From positions 1 through 64,000 of the forward strand of contig JADLCT010000024.1 of the NCBI GenBank assembly GCA_020847045.1: a stretch of 64,000 bases of DNA. The letters run 5' to 3'. This document shows positions 50,401-59,615 of this stretch, piece after piece. The notes below the pieces were generated by a model. It saw nothing but the letters and a program-made list of their open reading frames with translations, had not been told where the DNA came from and made no database searches. The position numbers and the translations under genes are program-made. Source of the DNA: Bryobacterales bacterium (lineage in GTDB: Bacteria; Acidobacteriota; Terriglobia; Bryobacterales; Bryobacteraceae). The first letter of the stretch is position 1, and each line of letters begins with the position of its first letter.

Positions 50401-51859
50401 CTTCGTTCCCCCCTCCACCAGCGAATATATCCGCGTGCTACCGGAGATCGTGCTTACCATTGGCGGCACGATTCTGATGGTGGCCGAGGGGTTTGCCGGG
50501 GAGCGTCACAAGCGAGGCATGGCGCCGGCCGCGCTCGCGTTCCTTCTGTTCGCGATGGGCGGCGCCGTGCTGGCGGGCATGGATCCGGGACCGGCTTTCC
50601 ACAATCTGTTGATCGTGGACGGCTACGCTACCTTCTTCCGCCTGCTGGTGCTGGCGGTGGGCGTGTTGAGCGTGCTGATCTCGGCCAGCTATCTAACGCG
50701 GGAAAACGCGGATTCAGCCGACTACTATTCGCTGATCCTGTTCTCGCTGTGCGGCCAGAGCCTGCTCGCTTCCGCCAACGAGCTGATCATGGTCTTCATC
50801 GGGTTGGAGATCAGTTCGATCGCCACCTACGTTCTGGCCGGCTTCCTTCGCAAGGATAAGCGCAACAACGAAGCGGCCATCAAGTACTTCCTGCTGGGCT
50901 CGTTTGCCACAGCCTTCCTTCTCTATGGCGTGGGTTGGATCTATGGCGTCACGGGCACCACGAATCTTCAGGAGATCCACCGCTTCCTGAGCAGCCCAGA
51001 AAGCAGCTATTCGCCGCTGCTGATCGGCGCGTGCGCCGCCATGCTGTTTGTCGGATTCGCCTTCAAGATTTCGGCCGCACCCTTTCAGGCATGGGCGCCG
51101 GATGTGTACCAGGGAGCGCCGGCTCCGGTGAGCGCCTTCATGAGCGCCGCCCCCAAAGCGGCCGCCTTCGCCGTCTTCCTGCGCGTGTACTCGGTGGCCT
51201 TCAGCGGGCTGACCGAACGCTGGCAGCCGATTCTATGGGCGTCGGCGCTTGCCACGATGGTGATTGGGAATTTCGCGGCATTGCGACAGAACAACATCAA
51301 GCGCCTGCTCGCCTACTCGTCCGTAGCGAACGCCGGCTATGTACTGGTCGCCGTCGTGGCGCATACGGAAAACGGTGTGGCGGCCGCCATGTTCTACCTG
51401 GCCGCCTACGCGCTGATGAACCTGGGCGCGTTCGCCATCGTGACGCATTATGTGAACAAGGGCGAGCGGAACGCCGGCATCGACGATATGGCGGGCTTCG
51501 CGCGCCAGCAGCCGTTCGCCGCCGCGCTGTTCACCTGGTTCCTGATGTCAATGATCGGCGTGCCGCTCACCGGAGGCTTCTTCGGCAAGTTCTACATATT
51601 CAAGTCGGCCATCGATTCGAACCTCATCTGGCTGGCCGTGCTCGGCCTGCTGAACAGCGCCGTGGCCGCCTACTATTACCTGCGCATCATCGTGGTGATG
51701 TACTTCCACGAACCGGGTGAAGCGGCGCGCGAAACACTTCCCATCCCCGGCGGCATCCGCGTGGCCCTGATTGGCTCGGCGATTGGCGTGCTCATTCTTG
51801 GCGTCTTCCCCTCGGCCGTGCTCGAGTTCGCCAACCGCAGCGCCATGCTGGTCCGATAG
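50390..51859 (+). CDS. nuoN: NADH-quinone oxidoreductase subunit N
   Basis: FIGLEISSIATYVLAGFLRKDKRNNEAAIKYFLLGSFATAF, APDVYQGAPAPVSAFMSAAPKAAAF. Confidence 0.96.
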
Positions 51860-51869
51860 AGGCTGTGTG

Positions 51870-52550
51870 ATGCCGCAAGCTGCACCACCGATCGTGTTTC
51901 TACACGGCTGGTGCGGATCGCCGGTCTTCTGGCAGCCGGTGGTGGATTTTCTGGGGAGCCGCTACCGCGTGCTCGCGCCGCAACTGGCGCACGATGGCTC
52001 GCTTCCCGAGCTTCCCGGGCGCTGCATCCTCGCCGGCCACAGCATGGGAGCAACCCTGGCGCGCCGCCTGTTGCGTCACCGTCCCCAAGGCATCGCCGCG
52101 GCCATTCTTATCGATGGCCACCTGCCCAAGTTTCCGCCCGAGGCGTCCCGGCGCGAAAGCTTTCTGGCTCCTTTTCGCACTGGCTACGAGGTTGCCGCAA
52201 GCCGGTACATTGATACGCTGGCAGGTCCCGCGACGCCCGGCTGGGTGAAAGGAAAGATGTTGGAGACCGAGGCCGGCGCGGGACTCCGGGCGCTGGAATC
52301 CTTGAACGATGCCGATACCTGCGCCTGGCTGGGCACGGAAGAGGATTGTGTGAATGTGCCGGTATGGGCGTTGTGGGCAGAGCCGAGCCCTATGGCGCGT
52401 GCCGGCGGCGAGCATCGCGAATGGATGGGCCGGTGGTGCCCGAACCTGCGCTATGAATGCTGGCCCGGAGCGAGCCACTTCCTTCATCTGGATGAGCCGG
52501 GGCGCTTTACGGCGGGACTGTGCGAATTCCTGGAAGAAGCTGGAATCTAG
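51870..52550 (+). CDS. Alpha/beta hydrolase
   Basis: PIVFLHGWCGSPVFW, ILAGHSMGATLARRLL nucleophile elbow, PGASHFLHLDEPG. Confidence 0.9.
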   Translation: MPQAAPPIVFLHGWCGSPVFWQPVVDFLGSRYRVLAPQLAHDGSLPELPGRCILAGHSMGATLARRLLRHRPQGIAAAILIDGHLPKFPPEASRRESFLAPFRTGYEVAASRYIDTLAGPATPGWVKGKMLETEAGAGLRALESLNDADTCAWLGTEEDCVNVPVWALWAEPSPMARAGGEHREWMGRWCPNLRYECWPGASHFLHLDEPGRFTAGLCEFLEEAGI

Positions 52551-52786
52551 CCGGTGAGATCAATCAGGCGGCCGGTCAGTTCCTCATCGGTTTCGATCAT
52601 CCTGAGGTTAGCCTCGTAGCTGTGGCGCGCTTCCAACAGGGCGATCATGGAGTCACTCAAGCTTACCTGGTCCGCCGCGGCCCCATCGCTTGCTGACATG
52701 GGCAGCCGCGCCAGTTCCCTGGCGGTCTTTTCCAGTTTTTCTTCCGCGCGACGTAGGCCCTCCAGGCCGATTGGGGTCAGGCTCAT
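52547..52786 (-). CDS. 79-aa protein resembling the C-terminal domain of flagellar rod/hook proteins
   Basis: MSLTPIGLEGLRRAEEKLEKTARELARLP...DQVSLSDSMIALLEARHSYEANLRMIETDEELTGRLIDLTG; the ARHSYEANLRMIxTxDE part resembles FlgC/FlgG C-termini. Confidence 0.6.
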   Translation of the reverse strand: MSLTPIGLEGLRRAEEKLEKTARELARLPMSASDGAAADQVSLSDSMIALLEARHSYEANLRMIETDEELTGRLIDLTG

Positions 52787-52886
52787 CGACACTGATTCCT
52801 TTGTCTCCTCATCGGCGGGAAAGAGGGCCTCTTGACACGAATCAGGCGGCAACCATCCCTTGTGGCGCGCGATACACTGTAAGGTC

Positions 52887-53519
52887 ATGAAGGCCGTGTT
52901 CTTTCTCCGCGCCGGACTCCTGCCGGCGGCTCTTTCCGTTTTCCTCTCCGCCTGTGGCGCCCCCCCGCCCCCGGTCAAGAAGGAACCGGCGAAAGCCCCC
53001 GAACCGGTCACCGGCTTGAAGGCATTCTTCCAGATGTACAGCGCCGCGCGGCCGTGGGCCGCCGACTTGATTCCGCTCGGTTGCCACAGCCAGGAGATGA
53101 CAGGCATCCCCTCGGGCGACGGTAAGTACCCCTTGTGGAACTGCACGTTTGTTTCGGAAACCAGACGCCAGTCGAAAACCTATACCTATGCCGTGGCCAA
53201 CGGCGATGGCGGCATCAACAAGGGCATCTACGGCCGGAACGAAGAGAGCTATTCCGGACCGCGCGGGAACCAGTCGCCTTTCCCCATGCAGGCTCTGAAG
53301 AAGGACACCGACGAGGCGCTGAAGACGGCACTGGCCACCAAAGACGCCACCGAGTATGTCAAGAAGAACCCGGACAAGCCGGTGTTCTTCATGCTCGAAA
53401 AGACGAAGGAGCTGCAAAACCCGGCCTGGCGCGTCGTGTGGGGCAACAGTATCTCCACCAGCAACTTCTCCATCTATGTGGACGCCTCCACGGGCGACTA
53501 CATCAAGACCATGCGCTAG
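52887..53519 (+). CDS. Hypothetical lipoprotein
   Basis: Signal with lipobox FLSACGAPPPPVKKEPAKAPEP followed by a globular region. Confidence 0.7.
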   Translation: MKAVFFLRAGLLPAALSVFLSACGAPPPPVKKEPAKAPEPVTGLKAFFQMYSAARPWAADLIPLGCHSQEMTGIPSGDGKYPLWNCTFVSETRRQSKTYTYAVANGDGGINKGIYGRNEESYSGPRGNQSPFPMQALKKDTDEALKTALATKDATEYVKKNPDKPVFFMLEKTKELQNPAWRVVWGNSISTSNFSIYVDASTGDYIKTMR

Positions 53520-53629
53520 CCGGTACGCCGGTGGTTGTCCGGCAATGTCCGGAGATCCTCTAGGACAAAATTTAGAGTCAGGTTCGAATTTCACCGGGAG
53601 ACTTTGCCCCCGCGTCCGATGAGGGGAGC

Positions 53630-54532
53630 ATGCGGATTGAAAGCTCTGTGGTGCAATTTGGCGTTCAGCGCTCCTACGCCGAGAGCCGCCAGGTGGCGGA
53701 CGAAGCCGTTATACGGCGCAGGATGCGGCCATCCCCGGAGCCGTCTCGGGAGCGTTCCGGCAATGCGGAAGCCTGTGAGGGGAGGCGTTGCCAGCAGGTG
53801 GCCGGAGAGCGCGGCGAAGCAGCCGGTTCGCGCGCCCACCTGGCCAAATTGGTGGCCCGGAGGATGTGGGGTGGACATCATGACGAACAGGGCCCTAGCC
53901 GCCGCGCCGCGGAGTCCGCGCCCCACCGCGAGACGGAAACTTCGGGACGCCCGCGCTGGGAGGTGTCGCTACGGCATCGCGAAGTGTACGAAGAACGCGA
54001 GAACCTGCTGATTACGGCACGAGGAGCGATTCGGACGGCGGATGGGCGGGAGTTCAGTTTTGACGCGGCCTTTTCGCTTGCGAGGAGCTTCCGGGTGGAG
54101 GCAGGCTCGGCCCTAAAGGCCACCGGCGAAGACCAGCAACTGTCCGGCGCCCTGTTTCTCGACCGGGGCGGCGTCTCCCGGCTTCTCGTGAACGACGCCG
54201 ATGGCGACGGGAAGCTGAGCGATCCGGGAGAGGTGTTCGGCTCAGGTGCCGGGGACGGTTTTGGAGAGCTGGCGGCGATGGACGCCGATGGCAACGGCTG
54301 GATCGACGAGGGCGATCCTGTTTTCGGCCGGCTCCGCCTGCGGATGGAAGACGGCGCGCTGGTTGGTTTAGGAGCACTGGGCATCGGTGCGCTCTCCACG
54401 GCTGGGGCAGCGGGTGAGTTCCAGTACAAGAATGAGGCGAACGAACTCGTCGCCGTGGTGCGCAGAAGCGGAGTCTATTTGAACGAAGACGGCTCAGCCG
54501 GGGCGCTGCGGCAAATTGATCTGGTGATGTAG
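53630..54532 (+). CDS. Hypothetical protein with EF-hand/dockerin-like Ca-binding loops
   Basis: NDADGDGKLSDPGEVFGSGAGDGFGELAAMDADGNGWIDEGDPVFGRLRL. Confidence 0.7.
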   Translation: MRIESSVVQFGVQRSYAESRQVADEAVIRRRMRPSPEPSRERSGNAEACEGRRCQQVAGERGEAAGSRAHLAKLVARRMWGGHHDEQGPSRRAAESAPHRETETSGRPRWEVSLRHREVYEERENLLITARGAIRTADGREFSFDAAFSLARSFRVEAGSALKATGEDQQLSGALFLDRGGVSRLLVNDADGDGKLSDPGEVFGSGAGDGFGELAAMDADGNGWIDEGDPVFGRLRLRMEDGALVGLGALGIGALSTAGAAGEFQYKNEANELVAVVRRSGVYLNEDGSAGALRQIDLVM

Positions 54533-54713
54533 CCGGGCGCGGGCGAAAGGCTCCGGAAGACGGCGGTAAAGGCTCTGGAGTAAAGAAGATGGACGATCCT
54601 GCCGAGTTCTTAGGATAGGTTCGCGCGTTCGGGCAGACGCGGGACGGAACTGTTTCCGCTCACCTGCCAGGCCGCGGATCGAATTCTCACGATGGCTCCG
54701 GCCGGGTGAGGGG

Positions 54714-54733
54714 GCCTGGCCAACCGGCCAGGC
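54714..54733. repeat. Perfect hairpin upstream of galU
   Basis: GCCTGGCC-AACC-GGCCAGGC, 8-bp stem and 4-nt loop. Confidence 0.6.
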
Positions 54734-54772
54734 GCCTCGCGAAACGCCCGCCGTCCATACAATGGATAGGAC

Positions 54773-55657
54773 ATGCATCCCAAGGTACGCAAAGCCGTTT
54801 TTCCCGCCGCGGGTCTGGGGACCCGTTTTCTCCCGGCCACCAAAGCGCAGCCCAAGGAAATGCTGCCGCTGGTGGACAAGCCACTGATCCAGTACGGCGT
54901 GGAAGAGGCCATCCAGTCGAGCATTCAGAACATCATCATCGTCACCGGACGCGGTAAGAGCTCCATCGAGGATCATTTCGACGTGAATTTCGAGATGGAA
55001 CATCTGCTGGAGAGCAAGAAGAAGAAGGATCTGCTCAAGCTGGTGCGCGACATATCGGACATGATTGACGTCTGCTATGTGCGGCAGAAGGAAGCGCTCG
55101 GCCTGGGGCACGCCGTTCTGCGCGCCAGTGAGCTGGTGGGCCGCGAGCCGTTTGCCGTGGTGCTTTCCGACGACGTCATAGACGCCGAGATTCCCTGCCT
55201 GCGGCAGTTATTGGATATCCACGAGTTCTTTGGCGCCTCGGTGGTGGCGTTGATGGAGGTGCCTTCGGAACAGATATCGGCCTATGGCGTGGTGGACGCC
55301 GAACCGGTGGACCATAACGGGGCGCGGGACCGTCTGTTCCGCATTCGCAACATGGTGGAGAAGCCAAAGGCGGGCGAAGCGCCGTCGAACCTGGCGATTA
55401 TCGGCCGGTACATTCTGGTGCCGGAGATCTTCGACAGCATCAACGCGATTCCGCCGGGGGCGGGCGGCGAGATTCAATTGACCGACGCCTTGAAGCACCT
55501 GCTGCGGAACCGTCCGATCTACGGCTACAAGTTCGAAGGCAAGCGGTATGACGCAGGCGATAAACTGGGCTTTCTGAAAGCGACCGTTGAGTTTGCGCTG
55601 CGCCGGAACGACCTGGGAGGACCTTTCCGGGAGTACCTCAAGACGCTTAGCCTGTAG
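54773..55657 (+). CDS. galU: UTP--glucose-1-phosphate uridylyltransferase
   Basis: KAVFPAAGLGTRFLPATKAQPKEMLPLVDKPLIQYGVEEA. Confidence 0.97.
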   Translation: MHPKVRKAVFPAAGLGTRFLPATKAQPKEMLPLVDKPLIQYGVEEAIQSSIQNIIIVTGRGKSSIEDHFDVNFEMEHLLESKKKKDLLKLVRDISDMIDVCYVRQKEALGLGHAVLRASELVGREPFAVVLSDDVIDAEIPCLRQLLDIHEFFGASVVALMEVPSEQISAYGVVDAEPVDHNGARDRLFRIRNMVEKPKAGEAPSNLAIIGRYILVPEIFDSINAIPPGAGGEIQLTDALKHLLRNRPIYGYKFEGKRYDAGDKLGFLKATVEFALRRNDLGGPFREYLKTLSL

Positions 55658-55672
55658 AGAGAGGTTTAGACC

Positions 55673-57574
55673 GTGTCCACCATTCCGTTCGAGCTCCCCA
55701 TGAAGGCGAGCGAGGCAGCCGCGTTGGCCGACCTGATTTTCCAGGCCACCGAGGGAAAAGGTTTTACTGACGAAACAAGGAAACGGATTCCGGCCCGCGC
55801 GGCATCGCTCGGTTTGACCACAATCAAACCGCACTGGGGGTCGCTCGCGCAGGATCCGATCCACGCCTCCACCTGGTACATGGCGGTCGACACGAACGAG
55901 GGGGCGGGCTCCTACCTGTTGAGAATGGCGCTGGCCTCCTCGCCCGCCAGCGGACTGTTTCCCAACTCGATTCTGATTGGGCGCATGCGGCCGGGGGGCG
56001 CCCGTGAGGTCGTAGTGAACGCGATTCCGTTCTCGTCCTACGACTCGGCGGCCATCCGCACCTACGCGACCGAGGTGGACCGGGCTTTCTTACCTCGCCC
56101 GCAAGCCGCTTTGCCGGCCATCGCCGTGGGCAACCGCCATCCCGAGGTGAGTCTGCCGGCGGCTTTCGACGCGTTTGGCAGAATTTTGAAGGCGACGGGC
56201 GTGAACATGGCCTCCACCGTGCAGCTTTCAGCGACGCGCGAGATGACCGTTCCCGAAGCAGTCGAGGCGCGTGACGGGGAAAATCCGACAGCGGCCGGGC
56301 ATACGCGGGTGTCGATTCCGCACCTGTTCGAGGCCGGATTGTGGGCGGCCATCCGGGCCGGCTGGCGCGAGGGATACAACGCGGAGGCTGATCACTTCAT
56401 CATTACCGGCGAAACGCCGGACGCCATTCGCGCCAGTGTGGAATTCACGAAACAGTGCATTCACCTTGCGGCCGGATTCACCAAGTTCACCACCGACACC
56501 TCCCGGCTGTTCGAGCTGCGCGCCGACACGAGGCACCCGGCGGCCTGGAGCGACGCCGAAGTAGAGTCGCGCTACGACGAACTGTTTCGCGGTGACCTGC
56601 ATGGGTGGATCCTGGACGAGTTCTCCAAACCGTTTGAGACGCCGGCGGCGAGCTACCACTACGGTGCGGCGGCGATCAAAAGGCTGGCCGTGAAGTTCGG
56701 AGAGAGTCTGCTGCTGAACGAGGAGCTGTACGACTTCATACGCCGCGAAAAGACGATGTCGGGAATGGGCCGCGCCTTCGACTTTGAGCCTTCCATCGAC
56801 GAGGCCGAAACTCTGACCACGCCGGAGGAGCTGCTGTTCTACATGCACTGGCTGAAGGCGCGTGGAAGGCCGGCGCAACTGGTGCCACCCAATCTGGGCT
56901 TCAAGAAACGCCAGGCGTATCCGTATCAGCTGGATACCTCCGCGGCGGATGGGGTTGGCTTGCGCGATTACGTGTGGCACAAGATGTGGCCGGAGCTGCT
57001 GCCCCGGGTGGAAGGTAAGTTTGGAGGCGAACCGTTGCCGGAGCTGGCGCACCGCGTGCGGGCGCTGGCCGATGTGGCGCGGCACTTCAACGCGACGCTG
57101 TCCATCCATTCGGGTTCCGGCAAACAGGCCGAAGTCCTGAATCTGATTGGCGGAGCCACAGGCGGACGGCTGAATTACAAGATCTCCGGCGAGCTGCAGT
57201 TGCAGATGTTCGATGTGCTGCGCGAGCAGCAGGAGAGCTCGCCGTGGCGGCAGTTGTACGAGCGGATGGTGGTCCGCTGCAATGAATTCGCCGCCGCCCA
57301 TGCGTTTGGCGACGAAAGCCAGTTGGCCCAAACCTATTTGGACATGGGACGCGGCTCTTATCTGGGCGATGAAGCGCGCGGGCGCGTGGATGGCAACCTG
57401 TTTCTCGTGTTCTGGATCGGCAACATCAACGGCAGCCGCGACGTGCACGCCCCGGATGGCGACACGCGGTTTTTCAAGGAAAAGCTGGACGAGTTGCCCT
57501 CCGAACTGGTTGCCGAAACACGGCGCCGCAACTCGGACTATATTGTTTGGCTAGCCAAGGAGTTGAGAAGATGA
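55673..57574 (+). CDS. Conserved protein, possibly tagaturonate epimerase (UxaE) family
   Basis: GYNAEADHFIITGETPDAIRASVEFTKQC...GFTKFTTDTSRLFELRADTRHP recalls the UxaE-type family; next to a sugar isomerase. Family assignment from memory only. Confidence 0.5.
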   Translation: MSTIPFELPMKASEAAALADLIFQATEGKGFTDETRKRIPARAASLGLTTIKPHWGSLAQDPIHASTWYMAVDTNEGAGSYLLRMALASSPASGLFPNSILIGRMRPGGAREVVVNAIPFSSYDSAAIRTYATEVDRAFLPRPQAALPAIAVGNRHPEVSLPAAFDAFGRILKATGVNMASTVQLSATREMTVPEAVEARDGENPTAAGHTRVSIPHLFEAGLWAAIRAGWREGYNAEADHFIITGETPDAIRASVEFTKQCIHLAAGFTKFTTDTSRLFELRADTRHPAAWSDAEVESRYDELFRGDLHGWILDEFSKPFETPAASYHYGAAAIKRLAVKFGESLLLNEELYDFIRREKTMSGMGRAFDFEPSIDEAETLTTPEELLFYMHWLKARGRPAQLVPPNLGFKKRQAYPYQLDTSAADGVGLRDYVWHKMWPELLPRVEGKFGGEPLPELAHRVRALADVARHFNATLSIHSGSGKQAEVLNLIGGATGGRLNYKISGELQLQMFDVLREQQESSPWRQLYERMVVRCNEFAAAHAFGDESQLAQTYLDMGRGSYLGDEARGRVDGNLFLVFWIGNINGSRDVHAPDGDTRFFKEKLDELPSELVAETRRRNSDYIVWLAKELRR

Positions 57575-58617
57575 CGCGTCGCGTCTTCGCCGGATCGACA
57601 CTTGCCATGACCACCGCGGCCGCGCAAAGCACTCCGAATCAGACGAAGCTCGGGATTGATCTGTTCAGTCTGCGAAGCCAGGGATGGACGGCGTTTGAAG
57701 CGTTGGACTACTGTGCGAAGCTCGGCGCCGGCGTGTGCTTCTTCAGCGAACTGCGCTTTCTCGGCGGTTTGAGCCCCGATCACCTACGCCAGGTGAAAGA
57801 GCACGCGGCGAAGCGGGGCATCGGCCTCGAATTGGGCATGACCTCCATCTGCCCGACGTCCACCATGTTCAAACCGGAGCTGGGTACGGCGGAGGAGCAG
57901 ATTGAGCAGGCCATCGCGGCCGCCAAGGCGTTGGGCGTCTCGTTCATCCGCTGCTATCAGGGGCGTGGCGAGGATCGCAAAACGCCCGGAGGCTTGGCTC
58001 GTCACGGCGAAGAGACACTGAAGGTCCTGCGCTCCGTCCGGACGCGCCTGCTGGATGCCGGGCTGAAAATGGCCATCGAAAATCACGCCGGCGACTATCA
58101 GGCGCGCGGCTTGCGCCAACTGCTGGATGCCGCGGGCAAGGACATTGCCGGGTGCACGCTGGATTCCGGAAACGCCACATGGTGCCTGGAGGATCCGCAC
58201 GTGACGCTGGAAACGCTGGCGCCCTATGCCCTGGCCAGCGGCGTGCGGGATTCGATTCTGTGGCGGACCCCGGAAGGCATCGCCGTGCGCTGGGTGCGCA
58301 TGGGGGCGGGCAACGTGGGCATGGAGCAGTGGGTAAAGGATTTTGTCCGCCTCTGCCCCGGTGTGACACTGTCGCTCGAAATCATTTCGCTGCCCACGCC
58401 GCGCGTGTACAAGGTGTTTGATCGCGACTTCTGGCAGGGCTATGAGGACGTACGTGCGAATGAGTTCGTCCGCTTCCTCGCGCTGGCCGAGAAAGGACAG
58501 CCGTCGATGGGTGTACCGCTGCCCAAAGACACGCCAAAGGAACTCGTTCTGGCCGCCGAGCGGGAGGAGTTGGAGGCGAGCTATCGCTGGACGCAGCAGG
58601 TGATGGAGAGGGCATGA
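57571..58617 (+). CDS. Sugar phosphate isomerase/epimerase (xylose isomerase-like TIM barrel)
   Basis: GLELGMTSICPTS..., LLDAGLKMAIENHAGDYQARGLRQLLDAAG, GCTLDSGNATWCLEDP; ATGA overlap with upstream gene. Confidence 0.85.
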   Translation: MTRRVFAGSTLAMTTAAAQSTPNQTKLGIDLFSLRSQGWTAFEALDYCAKLGAGVCFFSELRFLGGLSPDHLRQVKEHAAKRGIGLELGMTSICPTSTMFKPELGTAEEQIEQAIAAAKALGVSFIRCYQGRGEDRKTPGGLARHGEETLKVLRSVRTRLLDAGLKMAIENHAGDYQARGLRQLLDAAGKDIAGCTLDSGNATWCLEDPHVTLETLAPYALASGVRDSILWRTPEGIAVRWVRMGAGNVGMEQWVKDFVRLCPGVTLSLEIISLPTPRVYKVFDRDFWQGYEDVRANEFVRFLALAEKGQPSMGVPLPKDTPKELVLAAEREELEASYRWTQQVMERA

Positions 58618-59522
58618 GGATTCTCGCTTGGATGGTCCTGTGCGCTATGCCGGTTTGCGCGGGCCTGGTTCAGGACGTGCGTTCGGCGGCATCGGCGAAG
58701 AACTGGACGCTGGCCGGAAAGCTGGTGGCCGATTTTCAGCGGCAGCACGGGTGGACGCCGGAAGCGATTCTTGCGCAGAGTTGGATTGCCCGTGGCGCCC
58801 AGGCGGCGGGTGATTGGGACCGCGCACTGACGGCGGCATCGCGTACGCGGGAGCTGGCGGACGCCGCTTTGCAACAGCGCAAACTCGATGCCGAGCCGCA
58901 GTTGCCGCTGGCGCTGGGCGCGGCAATTGAGGTGGAGGCGCTCTCGCTGGCCAGGCGGGGCCAGCGCACGGAGGCCGTGGACCTTTTGCGGCGGGAGATC
59001 AAGACCTGGTATGCCACCTCCATTCGCACGCGCCTGCAGAAGAATTTGAACCTGCTCACGCTGGAGGGCAAGCCTGCACCCGCTCTGGAGACTAGGGAGT
59101 TCATTGGCGCCTCAGGCCAGACGTCTGCCGCGTGGAAGGGCAAGCCGGTTATCTTGTTCTTCTGGGCTCACTGGTGCGGCGACTGCAAACAGCAGGCGCC
59201 AGTGCTGGCGCGGTTGCAGGAGGAGAACAAGGGCACGGACCTCATGATCGTGGGGCCAACGCAACGCTATGGGTATGTCGCGGGAGGCGCGGAAGCATCA
59301 CCGTCCGAAGAGGTTCACTATATCGGACAGGTGCGGAGGCAATACTACGGTTCGCTTCACATGACCGTCCCTCTGAGCGAGGAGAACTTCAAGAACTGGG
59401 GCTGCTCCACCACTCCTACGCTGGCCATGATCGACCGCGCCGGAGTGGTGCGTCTCTATCATCCCGGCCGCATGAGCTACGAGGAACTGGCGCCGAAGGT
59501 GGCGGCTCTCGTTCAGCGGTAA
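58614..59522 (+). CDS. Secreted TlpA/thioredoxin-like protein
   Basis: Signal peptide, PVILFFWAHWCGDCKQQAPVLARL redox motif, CSTTPTLAMIDRAG; ATGA overlap. Confidence 0.87.
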   Translation: MRILAWMVLCAMPVCAGLVQDVRSAASAKNWTLAGKLVADFQRQHGWTPEAILAQSWIARGAQAAGDWDRALTAASRTRELADAALQQRKLDAEPQLPLALGAAIEVEALSLARRGQRTEAVDLLRREIKTWYATSIRTRLQKNLNLLTLEGKPAPALETREFIGASGQTSAAWKGKPVILFFWAHWCGDCKQQAPVLARLQEENKGTDLMIVGPTQRYGYVAGGAEASPSEEVHYIGQVRRQYYGSLHMTVPLSEENFKNWGCSTTPTLAMIDRAGVVRLYHPGRMSYEELAPKVAALVQR

Positions 59523-59615
59523 CGCCGGCGTTCCGTACCGGGTACCAGGGGTGCGTTGCCCCCCTTAGTGCGCTGCTGTAGCATGGAGTCATCTTTTTTT
59601 GAGAGGTGACTGGGC

